From Kangiella sediminilitoris (GTDB lineage: Bacteria > Pseudomonadota > Gammaproteobacteria > Enterobacterales > Kangiellaceae), in NCBI RefSeq assembly GCF_001708405.1, contig NZ_CP012418.1, positions 496,001 through 560,000 of the forward strand: a stretch of 64,000 bases of DNA, given 5' to 3'. This document shows, one piece after another, positions 26,942 to 36,819 of the stretch; position 1 is the stretch's first letter, and each line of letters starts with the position of its first letter. Under the pieces are notes generated by a model, which saw only the letters and a list, made by a program, of their open reading frames with translations, had not been told where the DNA came from and did no database searches. The translations under genes and the position numbers were made by a program.

Positions 26942-29374
26942 GTGGTCTTAAAACAATCAATGAAGGCATGGTTGGCGACAGCGGGTGCATTAACAGCATT
27001 TGGTCTCATGTCCAGTATCCATGCAGCAGAGACGCAAAAAACATCAGCTCTGACTTTGGAGCAAGTGATGGCCTATCCTGACTGGATTGGTAATGCGCCA
27101 GAATCACCATATTGGTCAGATGATGGGCAGGCAATTTTTTATAAACAAAAGATGCAGGGACAGGATGAGCGTCGAGTATGGCGACTCGAGCTCGGCAACA
27201 ATAAATTGACTGCTGTCAGAGATGCAGAGTTATTTGAAATAGACAGCCCTCAAGGTGATATCAGCCCGGATGGTAAATTAAAAGTCTATAACTTGCGTGG
27301 TGATCTATATCTGAAGTATTTGGAGTCAGGGGAAGTCAGACAGTTAACCAAAACACATGCTAACGAAGGAACGCCACAGTTTGTAGGTAATGACACTGTG
27401 GCCTATCGCGACGGTAATGGTTTCTTTACGATTGATGTTGGCTCAGGTCTGTTATCTCAGCTAGTAGACATTCAATTAAAGGACAATCCTGAAGACAAAG
27501 AAGAGGATGGGTATCTTGAAAAGCAGCAAACGAGATACTTTGACTATATTCGAGAGCAGCAAGAAAAGCGCGACTATAATAAAAAGCGTGAAAAAGAAAT
27601 TACTGAAAGTAGTCCACGAACGGCAAATAATACTTGGTACCTGGGTGATGATAAGGGGATACACACTTTAAGTTTGTCACCTAATGGTAAGTTTGTGGTG
27701 TTGTCCACCTACAATAAGTCAGAAAGTGAGGGTAAGAATGACAACATGCCGCGATTTGTGACAGAAGACGGTTATGTTGAGAATGAAAAAGTACGCCCGT
27801 TAGTGGGGACTTACACACCAAGAAATGAAACCTTGTACTTGCTTGATCTAACCACTGGAGAAAAAACCGAATTAAATTACGACAGCCTACCCGAGTTTGA
27901 TGACGACCCTCTGGCTGACATCAAACGTGCTACGGCTAAACGTAACGGTGAAAAGTATAAAGCCGATAAAGACCCGCGTAATGTTTTTGTATTTGACTGG
28001 ATCCCTAATCAAGGTATTTCGTGGAATGATAGTGGCGACACCGCGGCAGTTTTATTATATTCAGCAGATAACAAGGATCGCTGGTTAGTAAGTATTGATA
28101 CGGAAGACAAAGAGCTGGAAACAGAGCATCATCTAAGAGATAAGGCCTGGATCAATGACTGGAATTTTAATGATTTTGGCTGGGTCAACGATGACACTAT
28201 CTATTTTACAGCTGAAGATACTGGCTATAGTCAGCTTTATGTAAAGGAGCTGGGTGATTCGCCTGATGCTTTAACTAAAGGGCGGTATATTGTGGATAGT
28301 GTGGTTAAAGATCCGAATAGCAATTATCTCTACTACAGAGCCAATAAAAAGCACCCGGGTATTTACGAGGTATACCGTGTTAAAGCTGATGGTAATGAGT
28401 CGGAAGTTGTTACAGACCTTGGCGGGAAAAATGACTTTGTATTATCTCCGGACGGTCAGAAGCTGGTGATTACTCACTCTGAGGCATTAAATCCGCCTGA
28501 GCTGTTTTTGGTAGATGCCAATGGTGGTGAGGCAAAACAGCTTACCTATACGACCAGTGAAAAGTTTGAGTCTATCCCATGGACACAGCCGGAATATGTA
28601 GAAGTACCTTCCAGAGATGTTGATCAGCCAATCTATGCTCGGTTATATAAACCAGAAGGTTTCGATGAGAATCGAGCTGAAAAGTACCCGGCGGTAATCT
28701 TTATTCATGGGGCCGGATATCTTCAAAATGCACATCAGGGCTGGTCTCTCTATTTCCGTGAATTTATGTTCCATACCTTCCTCAACCAAAAGGGGTATGT
28801 GGTGATGGATATTGATTATCGAGGTTCTGCAGGATACGGCAGAGATTGGAGAACGGCAGTATATCGCCAAATGGGTACTCCTGAGGTAGTGGATTTGATT
28901 GACGGAGCTAACTGGATGGAAGCAAACGTTAATGTGGATCGAGATAACGTTGGTATCTATGGAGGCTCTTATGGTGGCTTCCTGACTTTCATGGGACTGT
29001 TTACCGCACCGGAAGAGTTTGCCGCTGGTGCTTCACTGCGACCGGTAACCGACTGGGTTCATTATAATCATCCTTACACTTCAAACATATTAAATACACC
29101 AGAAGTTGACCCTGTGGCTTATGAGCGTAGCTCTCCGATCGAATTCGCGGAAGGCTTAAATAAGCCATTACTCATCGCACATGGAATGGTTGATGACAAC
29201 GTTTTCTTCAAAGATACAGTGCGTCTTGTACAGCGTTTGATTGAACTGGAAAAAACGGAATATTTTGAGACGGCAATCTATCCTGTTGAGCCGCATGGCT
29301 TTAAGGAGCCTTCAAGCTGGCTGGATGAATATAAGCGTATTTATTACCTTTTTGAGGAACATTTGAAGGACTAA
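26942..29374 (+). CDS. S9 family dipeptidyl peptidase IV-like, secreted
   Basis: 810 residues from a GTG at 26942, chosen because GGGAG lies 8 nt upstream; an in-frame ATG at 26960 gives the same signal peptide core (cleavage about after HAA). A beta-propeller N-terminal domain (to about 530) precedes the alpha/beta-hydrolase domain. Catalytic Ser is in YGGSYGGF, Asp in HGMVDDNVF and His in EPHGFKEP. S9 exopeptidases cut dipeptides after Pro or Ala. It likely acts in the periplasm. Confidence 0.88.
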   Translation: MVLKQSMKAWLATAGALTAFGLMSSIHAAETQKTSALTLEQVMAYPDWIGNAPESPYWSDDGQAIFYKQKMQGQDERRVWRLELGNNKLTAVRDAELFEIDSPQGDISPDGKLKVYNLRGDLYLKYLESGEVRQLTKTHANEGTPQFVGNDTVAYRDGNGFFTIDVGSGLLSQLVDIQLKDNPEDKEEDGYLEKQQTRYFDYIREQQEKRDYNKKREKEITESSPRTANNTWYLGDDKGIHTLSLSPNGKFVVLSTYNKSESEGKNDNMPRFVTEDGYVENEKVRPLVGTYTPRNETLYLLDLTTGEKTELNYDSLPEFDDDPLADIKRATAKRNGEKYKADKDPRNVFVFDWIPNQGISWNDSGDTAAVLLYSADNKDRWLVSIDTEDKELETEHHLRDKAWINDWNFNDFGWVNDDTIYFTAEDTGYSQLYVKELGDSPDALTKGRYIVDSVVKDPNSNYLYYRANKKHPGIYEVYRVKADGNESEVVTDLGGKNDFVLSPDGQKLVITHSEALNPPELFLVDANGGEAKQLTYTTSEKFESIPWTQPEYVEVPSRDVDQPIYARLYKPEGFDENRAEKYPAVIFIHGAGYLQNAHQGWSLYFREFMFHTFLNQKGYVVMDIDYRGSAGYGRDWRTAVYRQMGTPEVVDLIDGANWMEANVNVDRDNVGIYGGSYGGFLTFMGLFTAPEEFAAGASLRPVTDWVHYNHPYTSNILNTPEVDPVAYERSSPIEFAEGLNKPLLIAHGMVDDNVFFKDTVRLVQRLIELEKTEYFETAIYPVEPHGFKEPSSWLDEYKRIYYLFEEHLKD

Positions 29375-29389
29375 TAAGTTTGCTGAAAT

Positions 29390-29420
29390 AAAAAAGAGGA
29401 GCCTATGCTCCTCTTTTTTT
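29390..29420. terminator. Bidirectional intrinsic terminator
   Basis: A-run, GAGGAGC-CTAT-GCTCCTC, seven T; between the S9 gene and a convergent membrane-protein gene. Confidence 0.9.
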
Positions 29421-29435
29421 GTCGGAAAACTTTTT

Positions 29436-30308
29436 CTACAAACTGTTTTCAGACTTACTGATATCACCAAGAAATATTTCACGATAAGCGATATATGTAG
29501 TACCAATACCAATAGGGATCAGCAATGAGGTAAGGGCAACGTCGATTATCAAGTTGATGTATGGATTAGTAACCAAGCTTCCAAATAGAGATAAAACCAA
29601 ACTTGCAATCAGGGCTAAAACCAGTAAACAGATAATGGCGACGATAGCCAGAATAAGAACCGCAAAAAAGTTCTTCAGACCACCAACAAAACTGTTGCCA
29701 ATTGCAGGAAAAGCTTTTTGACCACTAAAAAGTATCAGGCTGATGGCAAACCATGTCGCTAACGAGAATAATAAAATTAGCACGACAGCCCAGGGGATTG
29801 CTGGAGCAATTAACTTAAATAAAGAGCGAGCGTACTCTTCATCTCCGGCTTGAATTCTCGAAAAATCTACCCCTTGTAGAGCTTCAACACCAATGATTGA
29901 CGTCAGAATAAAAAAGATTCCGAACATTAAACCTATAGCAATAATTGCATACAAGATTATCTGTCCAATTTGTTGATGCTGGAAAGCTTTAAATGTCTGC
30001 AGAGGCGAGATGCTTTCAGTTTTGGTGTAGGCCTTATGGGCTCCAATCAATAACCCAGCAATCAGTAATGGATTTACAATTGCCATCACATACCTCATTG
30101 GTGGAATAATGGCTGGGACCAGTGATGAAATCAGGGTATAGATCAGTGCTGCAACAAACCACTGCTTGAAGTGAGGCACATAAACTTCACTTAAAGCCCG
30201 TTCCAGCCAGTAGAATCCTCTAATAGGTGAAACGGTTTGGCTTTGAGCGGGCTCCGGTCCTTGGGAGGCCTGCTCATCCTCATGGATAAATTCATTGTTG
30301 TTGTCCAT
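29436..30308 (-). CDS. BPSS1780-like integral membrane protein
   Basis: 290 residues. A polar N-terminus (about 1-30, with RGFYWLERAL typical of the BPSS1780 family) is followed by six or seven hydrophobic segments. Function unknown. It begins 11 nt after rutE on the same strand with AAGGG before the ATG, so the two are probably co-transcribed. Confidence 0.75.
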   Translation of the reverse strand: MDNNNEFIHEDEQASQGPEPAQSQTVSPIRGFYWLERALSEVYVPHFKQWFVAALIYTLISSLVPAIIPPMRYVMAIVNPLLIAGLLIGAHKAYTKTESISPLQTFKAFQHQQIGQIILYAIIAIGLMFGIFFILTSIIGVEALQGVDFSRIQAGDEEYARSLFKLIAPAIPWAVVLILLFSLATWFAISLILFSGQKAFPAIGNSFVGGLKNFFAVLILAIVAIICLLVLALIASLVLSLFGSLVTNPYINLIIDVALTSLLIPIGIGTTYIAYREIFLGDISKSENSL

Positions 30309-30319
30309 TGAGTAACCCT

Positions 30320-30931
30320 TTAAATAATTGAGTTAACATCATCAAAATCAAAGCGTGGACTACGAGGGAATAAATCTTTTTTTGTTCCGTAGCCGAGATT
30401 ACATAAGAAGTTAACTTTTGTTTTTGTGCCTTCAAAGAAAGTTTCATTGATCTTTTTCGGGCTGAATCCAGACATAGGTCCACAGTCCAGACCTAGCGCG
30501 CGAGCGGCCATGATGAAGTAGCCACCCTGAAGTGAGCTGTTGCGGAATGCCGTTGACTCAATAAATTTGTCATTACCTACAAACCAGCTTTTGGCGTCTG
30601 TGTGTGGGAACAGCTTAGGTAGGTGCTCGTAAAACTCCATGTCCATACCGATGATTGCGCAAACAGGAGCGTTCATGGTTTTTTCCACGTTTCCTTCCAT
30701 CAGGCATGGCTTTAGCTTTTCCTTTGCTTCGTCGCTTTTGACAAAAACAACACGCATCGGACAGCAGTTAGCGGATGTTGGTCCCATTTTTACCAGATCG
30801 TGTAGTTTATGAAGCAGCTCATCAGATACCTCCGTATCTTCGAAGTCATTGTAAGTTCTTGCTTCGTTAAATAATGTATCTAGAGCTTCTGGCGTAAGTG
30901 GTTGCGCGTGTTGTTTTGTTATATCAGACAT
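30320..30931 (-). CDS. rutE: RutE-like malonic semialdehyde reductase / nitroreductase
   Basis: 203 residues, the RutE/HadB branch of nitroreductases. Seen are [27 protein letters not shown] (FMN contact region), [27 protein letters not shown] and the C-terminal NLGYG. RutE reduces malonic semialdehyde to 3-hydroxypropionate in pyrimidine degradation. The other rut genes are absent from the window, so the substrate here may be different. AGGAAA precedes the ATG. Confidence 0.85.
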   Translation of the reverse strand: MSDITKQHAQPLTPEALDTLFNEARTYNDFEDTEVSDELLHKLHDLVKMGPTSANCCPMRVVFVKSDEAKEKLKPCLMEGNVEKTMNAPVCAIIGMDMEFYEHLPKLFPHTDAKSWFVGNDKFIESTAFRNSSLQGGYFIMAARALGLDCGPMSGFSPKKINETFFEGTKTKVNFLCNLGYGTKKDLFPRSPRFDFDDVNSII

Positions 30932-31025
30932 ATTTTCCTCATAAAGAAATTACGGAATTTAGGTGCATTTTACCGATTGTTTTACCATAATAAAGGTATC
31001 TATAGCGTGAATTTAACGATAACCC

Positions 31026-31841
31026 ATGATTTTTAACATTAACTGGACAACTATCATTAAGGTAGGATGCCTGGCATCCTTATGCCTGATGTTGCTTATT
31101 GGCTGCAATTCCGGCCAAGATCACGCTAGTTTATGTAAAAACCACTTTCAAGCGAAAAGTTATCAGGTCGCTCTTAAACATTGCCAGCAAGCTGTCGACA
31201 ATGGCGATGTTGAAGCTCATTACTATCTGGGAATGATTTATATCAGAGTTGAGGGCAAAGACGAGCAGGGACGTAAACTTATCTACAAAGCCGCTGAAGA
31301 AGGGTTTACCAAAGCAGTTTTCCATAAGACCGTAGAAACCCTGCTTGAATCGGACAGTCCCGAGAAGTCTGCGGCTGCGCTCAAAAAGATGCAGGTATTT
31401 GCTGAATCTGGGGATGATGTTGCTCAGTTTTGGATGGGTAATGTCTTTCTGTTTGGTTACGCCGGACAAAATAAAAGCCCGAATGAAGCCAGTTACTGGT
31501 ATCAGATGTCAGTACAACAGGGCAATGTAAGAGCTATGAATAATCTGGCATGGATAAAGGCTTTAGCACGAGACAGTGCTTTATTCGATCCGGAAGGAGC
31601 GATAGAGCTCGCCACTAGGGTGGTAAAAAAATACCCTGATAGCCATGGTTATATCGATACTCTGGCTGCAGCTTATGCTGCTAATGGACAATATGATAAG
31701 GCGCTTGATACTCAGACCCGGGCTCTGGAGCTGGTTCGAGAAGGAAAATGCCAAAATTGCTCACAGAAATTACTCGATTATTATCAAAAGCATTTGCAGC
31801 GTTACCAACAGAAAAAGCCGTTACAGGAAGAGCTGCTTTAA
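31026..31841 (+). CDS. Sel1/TPR repeat lipoprotein
   Basis: 271 residues with a lipobox (LMLLIGC, Cys about 27). Helical repeats of Sel1 type follow: AHYYLGMIYIRVEG, AQFWMGNVFLFGYAG with SYWYQMSVQQGNVRAMNNLA, then a TPR-like C-terminus (DTLAAAYAANGQYDKAL). Such proteins scaffold other proteins in the periplasm. No ribosome site is obvious before the ATG. No partner can be named. Confidence 0.8.
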   Translation: MIFNINWTTIIKVGCLASLCLMLLIGCNSGQDHASLCKNHFQAKSYQVALKHCQQAVDNGDVEAHYYLGMIYIRVEGKDEQGRKLIYKAAEEGFTKAVFHKTVETLLESDSPEKSAAALKKMQVFAESGDDVAQFWMGNVFLFGYAGQNKSPNEASYWYQMSVQQGNVRAMNNLAWIKALARDSALFDPEGAIELATRVVKKYPDSHGYIDTLAAAYAANGQYDKALDTQTRALELVREGKCQNCSQKLLDYYQKHLQRYQQKKPLQEELL

Positions 31842-31857
31842 GGTTGAGGCAGTTATC

Positions 31858-32376
31858 CTATTTTTGCCGCGGGAGCATGTTAGCTAACTGGACATCAATA
31901 GGCCCGTCACTTTGCTCAATAATACGACCTAACTCCTGGTTGTCTTGATACAAGATAATAGTAGGGGTATATCGAACCTCAGCTTGTTGCGCGAGCCCGT
32001 TACTGTCATTTTTACTTCTGTCCAGTGCTACCATAGTGAGAGTCACCCTCGGGTTATTAATCGAGTTATAAAATTTGATCAGGCGCGGCACTTCTCTCTG
32101 GCTATCATGACACCAGGTTCCTAAAAATACCTTGATATCAGTTGATGCCGTAGTGGCATTAAAGCTTTCTATCGAGGCTTTTACTGGTTGGTACCCGCTC
32201 CCTGCATTAAATATCGGGTAGTTTGTCTGTAGTTCCTCAATAGAAATTAGGCCCTCTGCATCAACATGCTGATTGAATCGACTCTGCTGCTGCGCTTGAT
32301 GTTGTTTTTGTTGCAGGCTGCATGCTGTCAATACAGTTAAGGCAGTGATCAAGAGCCCAGTAGCTTTTAATTTCAT
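31858..32376 (-). CDS. Thioredoxin-fold lipoprotein with a single active-site Cys
   Basis: 172 residues. Lipoprotein signal (VLTAC, Cys 19) and a Gln/His-rich linker precede a thioredoxin-like domain (about 65-170). The active-site position reads GTWCHDSQREVPRL, so the second Cys of CxxC is Ser-like and only Cys 89 remains; the cis-Pro is in YTPTIILY. Only a monothiol mechanism would be possible. The ATG overlaps the stop of the PanE-MsrB fusion gene (ATGA), so translation is coupled and a shared redox role is plausible. Confidence 0.8.
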   Translation of the reverse strand: MKLKATGLLITALTVLTACSLQQKQHQAQQQSRFNQHVDAEGLISIEELQTNYPIFNAGSGYQPVKASIESFNATTASTDIKVFLGTWCHDSQREVPRLIKFYNSINNPRVTLTMVALDRSKNDSNGLAQQAEVRYTPTIILYQDNQELGRIIEQSDGPIDVQLANMLPRQK

Positions 32377-33641
32377 GAGTTTTCCTTAGTAAAATCAAGA
32401 CTGACTGAATTAACGCAGAAGCGCTGCCCAGTTTCTGTTGGACCATCTTCAAAGACGTGACCTAGATGGGAACCGCACTGGGCGCATAGAATTTCAGTTC
32501 GGTGCATGCCATGACTGGTATCTTCGCGATAAGCAATGGCCTTGTTATCTTCTGCTCTATCAAAGCTAGGCCAGCCACAGCCTGAGTCGAATTTTGACTT
32601 ATCAGTAAAAAGTGGGTTGTGACAGCAAATGCAACGATAGAGCCCTTTATCATTATGCAAATTATAGCTTCCGGAAAAAGGAGGTTCGGTACCATGCTGC
32701 TGGGTAACCTGATAAGTCATGGAGTCGAAGCTGTTTGCTGCCTGTTCTCTTAGTTCTTTCAATGGAGGATACTTAATGTGGAATTGGCTCCATAGTCTCC
32801 AGTTATAAGGCATCGGTAGGCCAAGGTCCGTAGCAACATCGAGTAAGTATCCATTAATGCTATCAATTTCTGTGGTTGTCCCTTGTTTCACGTCCTGTAG
32901 CATTGATGACTGATTATTGGCAGTGGAACCTATAACGTCGAGGACTTTTGACTTTAGTCCATCGGCAATCGGTAAATCCAAAGCTTTGGCTAATTGCTGG
33001 TTTTCATTTATCAGTGCTAAAACCATGGGCTTCATCTCAGGAAGTAATAAGTCACCGTTCTTGCACTGATGTATTGCAGTTAGAGGATTAACGATAGCGT
33101 TAATGAAGAGTTTCTGCCACAGAACAGACTTGATATCTTCAGTCCAGCTTCCTTGAATTGCAGACAACATGTTCTCAGAGAGCCAGTCTGGCTGTGTTTC
33201 TTTATTAAGGCTGCCAAATCTGATACGTCCTTCCCCCGCATGCTCAACGACCTGCGAGCTCTGCTTGAAAGCGCCGTGAGTGTTACTGGCAAAATAAATA
33301 TTCTTAGAGTCGGTATACTTCTGGGCCAGCTTGTCATGCCCCATGCCGTTCTGAAATAGCACCACGGACGTTTTGTCATCAATCGCATGAGATATACTTT
33401 GCAGAGCCGACTGCAGCTGGTGTGATTTCACGCAAACCCACAGGTGCCTTATTTCATCACAATCTGAAGCGGTTATTGTTTTGATTTCGTGGTAAGTTGG
33501 TTGCCCTTGTTGGACAAGCTGCCACTGCTTAGCGTCCAGGTCATGCCCAGGCTTTACAATTAACTGGCATTCGATAGACGCTTCAGTTAGTTTATGGGCT
33601 AGAAGCTGACCGATAGCGCCAGCACCAAGAATTGAAATCAT
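32373..33641 (-). CDS. Fusion of ketopantoate reductase-like and methionine sulfoxide reductase B
   Basis: 422 residues. Residues 1-290 are a PanE/ApbA-type reductase: ILGAGAIGQLLA dinucleotide loop, Lys176 in WQKLFINAIVNPLTA, and TEIDSINGYL. Residues 305-415 are a complete MsrB: YQVTQQHGTEPPFSG, zinc Cys 337/340 and 386/389, GCGWPSF, and catalytic Cys409 in QRFCVNSVSL. PanE makes pantoate for CoA; MsrB repairs methionine-R-sulfoxide. The reading frame is continuous with no sign of a frameshift. No signal peptide, so the protein is cytosolic. The fusion is unusual. Confidence 0.9.
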   Translation of the reverse strand: MISILGAGAIGQLLAHKLTEASIECQLIVKPGHDLDAKQWQLVQQGQPTYHEIKTITASDCDEIRHLWVCVKSHQLQSALQSISHAIDDKTSVVLFQNGMGHDKLAQKYTDSKNIYFASNTHGAFKQSSQVVEHAGEGRIRFGSLNKETQPDWLSENMLSAIQGSWTEDIKSVLWQKLFINAIVNPLTAIHQCKNGDLLLPEMKPMVLALINENQQLAKALDLPIADGLKSKVLDVIGSTANNQSSMLQDVKQGTTTEIDSINGYLLDVATDLGLPMPYNWRLWSQFHIKYPPLKELREQAANSFDSMTYQVTQQHGTEPPFSGSYNLHNDKGLYRCICCHNPLFTDKSKFDSGCGWPSFDRAEDNKAIAYREDTSHGMHRTEILCAQCGSHLGHVFEDGPTETGQRFCVNSVSLDFTKENS

Positions 33642-33678
33642 AGCAAACTATAATTAATGAGTTGAGAATAATCTTATA

Positions 33679-35064
33679 GTGATCTTAGCAAGAATAAAAC
33701 TTTTAAAAAGCGTAAAAAACTTTGTTTACTTCCAGCCGGAAGTTTTCAGAATGCTATTTCTGGGATTTTCCGCAGGACTCCCATTGCTTTTAGTACTGGG
33801 CACCCTGTCACTCCTTCTAAAAGATGCAGGGATTTCAAGAAGTGAAATTGGCTTTGCCTCCTGGATTGGTTTGGCTTATTCAATAAAAGTGGTTTGGTCT
33901 CCAGTTGTTGATAACTTTAAGTTACCAATCTTAAGCAGGTTGTTGGGTAAACGAAAGGGCTGGCTACTTTTTGCTCAGATTGGGATTGCTACAGGCCTGT
34001 ACCTTATCTCCCAAACCGATGCTGGAACACATACAGAAAGGTTATTGGTGTTTGCCCTTATCACTGCTTTCCTGTCTGCCACCCAGGATATTGTAATTGA
34101 TGCATTTCGTGTTGAGTCAAATGATGAAAAGGAGCAGGGTGCAGCCGCAGCAACTTATATCATGGGGTACCGGATCGGAATGATAGTTGCAGGAGCAGGA
34201 GCTTTAAAAATTGCCGCTAGTTTTGATTGGGAGTTTAGCTACCAGATTATGGCGTTATGTATGCTTGTTGGTATCTTAGGTGGGCTATTGTCACCGGAAC
34301 CCCCCCACAAAAAACAAGTTTTAGGTGAAACAGACCTGGAAAAAGATATTTCAAATCAATTGCTTAAGCCTTTTAAAAATAGCCGGCAATCGCTTAAAAC
34401 CAAAATCCAAAATAGTCATGTTTTTCTATATTTTGTTAAAGCAATCCTATCCCCATTTGTAGATTTTTTCAGGCGATATAAATGGTGGGGACTGGTCATT
34501 ATTGCTTTCATCCTCTCATTCAGAGTGAGTGATATCGTCTTAGGTGTTATGACAAATGTATTTTATGACGATATGGGGTTTACCAAAGACGAGATAGCTG
34601 ATTACTCAAAGATTTACGGAGTAATCATGACTATTTTGGGCGCCTTTATAGGTGGCTATGTGGTTAATAAAGTAAAGATATTGTGGTGTTTGCTTTGGGG
34701 CATTCTGTTAGTGATCCTGACGAACTTACTTTTTGCCTATATGGCTACACAACCAAAAGATGTGGGATTTCTGATCGCTGTAATCAGTGCTGACAATATG
34801 GCGGGCGGATTTTCGATGGGTGTTCTAATGGCTTATTTTGCTACCCTGATCAATCAAGAATTTACAGCAACACAGTTCGCTCTGTATACATCCCTTATGA
34901 CGCTTACCGGGAAAATATTAGGAGGTTACAGTGGTGTTAATATTGATAACTGGGGTTATCCAATGTTCTTTACTTATGCGGCTTCTCTAGGCATTCCTGC
35001 ACTGATTTTGATAATGGCATTACTGTACAGAGAAAGGTTGATACAAAAAAAAGGCGCTGATTAG
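33679..35064 (+). CDS. AmpG-like major facilitator transporter
   Basis: 461 residues with about twelve to fourteen hydrophobic segments. AmpG-type motifs include MLFLGFSAGLPLLLVLGTL near the N-terminus, GLAYSIKVVWSPVVDN and SATQDIVIDAFRVE. AmpG imports anhydromuropeptides for cell-wall recycling; related proteins may carry other solutes. The start is a GTG at 33679 with only a weak ribosome site. The stop codon lies inside the terminator hairpin. Confidence 0.83.
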   Translation: MILARIKLLKSVKNFVYFQPEVFRMLFLGFSAGLPLLLVLGTLSLLLKDAGISRSEIGFASWIGLAYSIKVVWSPVVDNFKLPILSRLLGKRKGWLLFAQIGIATGLYLISQTDAGTHTERLLVFALITAFLSATQDIVIDAFRVESNDEKEQGAAAATYIMGYRIGMIVAGAGALKIAASFDWEFSYQIMALCMLVGILGGLLSPEPPHKKQVLGETDLEKDISNQLLKPFKNSRQSLKTKIQNSHVFLYFVKAILSPFVDFFRRYKWWGLVIIAFILSFRVSDIVLGVMTNVFYDDMGFTKDEIADYSKIYGVIMTILGAFIGGYVVNKVKILWCLLWGILLVILTNLLFAYMATQPKDVGFLIAVISADNMAGGFSMGVLMAYFATLINQEFTATQFALYTSLMTLTGKILGGYSGVNIDNWGYPMFFTYAASLGIPALILIMALLYRERLIQKKGAD

Positions 35065-35074
35065 CGCCTTTTTT
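35045..35074. terminator. Bidirectional intrinsic terminator overlapping the ampG-like stop codon
   Basis: Eight A, GGCGCT-GATT-AGCGCC, six T. The TAG stop (35062-35064) is in the loop and right arm. It also serves the convergent yfaZ-like gene. Confidence 0.9.
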
Positions 35075-35088
35075 GATGTGTGTTGCAT

Positions 35089-35844
35089 TTACAGATGAAG
35101 AGTAAATCCAGCATAGTAGCCATCGAACTTAATATCACTTGCTAAGCTATCAAAGTTATCGAACTCGATGTCAAAAGTACGGTAACCGAATTCAACACCA
35201 AAGCCTGTGCCGCCTTCATAAGCGATAAAGCCTTTGATATCAGAGATTTTATCACCCGACTTTTCACCGATATTTGCAGTTACGCCAGCGCTTAAGCCTG
35301 TAAGAGGGAAGTCGAACTGTGCTTTACCATAGGCTGTAGGGATGGTTCCACTCAAATCAAGCGTTGACCCTACTGTACCTGACGTTGCCTGGTAGTTTAC
35401 TGACATGAAACCGTCAAATTCTTTAGCGTTAAGGCCAAGATCAAGGTTAACCCAGTTATCGAGTAACTCATAATACAGCGTATAGTCAGTATGCGATAAA
35501 TCGTATGCTGACGCTACTGCACTGCCTTGCGGGAAGGCAAGATCGTTAAAAATAAACGACTGAGTAGTGGTACCTGTCGCTTTACCTTCCAGGTTAGTCT
35601 GTTGAACTTTAACGTTAGGCAAGAATGGAACTGGATGCTCAAATGCCACGTAATAAGTATTATCGTCATTATCACTAAAACCTAGGTCCTGATTCAAATC
35701 AATGTCACCGCCGCCAGTGCTGATAATGCCCTCAGCGTCATAGTTCCAGTTCTCTGTACCAGCGTATAAACCAATAAAGTCAGCGCTTGCCGTACCGGAA
35801 GCAACCAGAATTGTAGTTGCTGTAAGAAGTTTCTTTAAAGTCAT
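35089..35844 (-). CDS. YfaZ-family outer membrane protein
   Basis: 251 residues from the ATG at 35844. Signal peptide (about 20 residues, cleavage after ASA), then alternating beta strands with a C-terminal YYAGFTLHL ending in a hydrophobic residue, as in small outer membrane barrels of the YfaZ group. Function is not established. An AGAGGAAG site favours 35844 or the ATG two codons upstream (35850) over a distal start at 35916. Confidence 0.75.
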   Translation of the reverse strand: MTLKKLLTATTILVASGTASADFIGLYAGTENWNYDAEGIISTGGGDIDLNQDLGFSDNDDNTYYVAFEHPVPFLPNVKVQQTNLEGKATGTTTQSFIFNDLAFPQGSAVASAYDLSHTDYTLYYELLDNWVNLDLGLNAKEFDGFMSVNYQATSGTVGSTLDLSGTIPTAYGKAQFDFPLTGLSAGVTANIGEKSGDKISDIKGFIAYEGGTGFGVEFGYRTFDIEFDNFDSLASDIKFDGYYAGFTLHL

Positions 35845-35979
35845 TGTCATCTTCCTCTTAGAATTTTTGGCTATTCTATCGCTTTTTAAGTGTAAAAAAT
35901 ACCAACAGTTCAGCACTCTTACTTAATAGTCGTAATGCTTGTTATAATCATGCCACTAATTTTGTCAGTAGAGATATTT

Positions 35980-36750
35980 GTGGATACACGATTTGGCGGC
36001 ATTGCACGTCTATATGGTCAAAAAGCACTGGATAAGTTTAGACGGACTCACATTTGTGTCATTGGTATTGGGGGCGTTGGTTCTTGGGTTGTCGAAGCTC
36101 TGGCTCGCTCTGGAGTTGGTGCTATTACCATGATTGACCCGGATGAGGTGAGTGAAAGCAATATAAATCGCCAGCTAGTTGCGCTGGATAGTACCATTGG
36201 GCAAGGTAAGGGTGATGTTCTAAAAGAGCGAGTTTCTGATATTAATCCAGAGTGCAAGGTCGCAATTATTGAAGATCTGCTAAAACCTGACAATACCCGT
36301 GAGTTGATTGGTAGCGGCTTTGATTACGTCATTGATGCGATTGATAGTGCTCGTAGCAAAGCCGCGTTGATAAGCCATTGCAAGCGTAACAAAGTGCCGA
36401 TTGTCTGTATTGGTGGTGCCGGGGGGCAGATCGATCCACAGCAGATTACCGTAGCCGATATAACCCGAACCCATAATGACCCTCTGCTAGCGAAAACCCG
36501 ATCTATTTTGCGATATGACTATGGCTTTTCAAGTAATTTAAAGCGTAAGTATCAGGTTCCTTGCGTCTACTCAACCGAACAGCTATCTTATCCACTCCCG
36601 GATGGCGGTATAACTAACCAAAAACCAGATTCTGATAGAGCATTACGCATGGCGTGCGATGTTGGCATGGGGTCAGCCACCCATATAACTGCCACTTTTG
36701 GCTATTTTGCAGTGGGGCTTGTGTTACAAAAAGTTGCTAAAAAAGCATAA
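35980..36750 (+). CDS. tcdA: tRNA threonylcarbamoyladenosine dehydratase TcdA (CsdL)
   Basis: 256 residues from a GTG. E1-like adenylation fold: GIGGVGSWVVEALARSGVG nucleotide loop, Asp in TMIDPDEV, NINRQ, and DAIDSARSKAAL. TcdA cyclises t6A37 in tRNA to ct6A. An extended -10 (TGTTATAAT, 35940-35948) lies just upstream, so the GTG at 35980 is preferred. In-frame ATGs at 35935 and 35950 lie at or before the expected transcription start. Start choice is uncertain; the family assignment is firm. Confidence 0.9.
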   Translation: MDTRFGGIARLYGQKALDKFRRTHICVIGIGGVGSWVVEALARSGVGAITMIDPDEVSESNINRQLVALDSTIGQGKGDVLKERVSDINPECKVAIIEDLLKPDNTRELIGSGFDYVIDAIDSARSKAALISHCKRNKVPIVCIGGAGGQIDPQQITVADITRTHNDPLLAKTRSILRYDYGFSSNLKRKYQVPCVYSTEQLSYPLPDGGITNQKPDSDRALRMACDVGMGSATHITATFGYFAVGLVLQKVAKKA

Positions 36751-36819
36751 TAAATTGCCGTATCCTTGGCTGTCATTATCAGAATTACGTACAACTTATT
36801 AGAAATAAAGGACTTTAGG

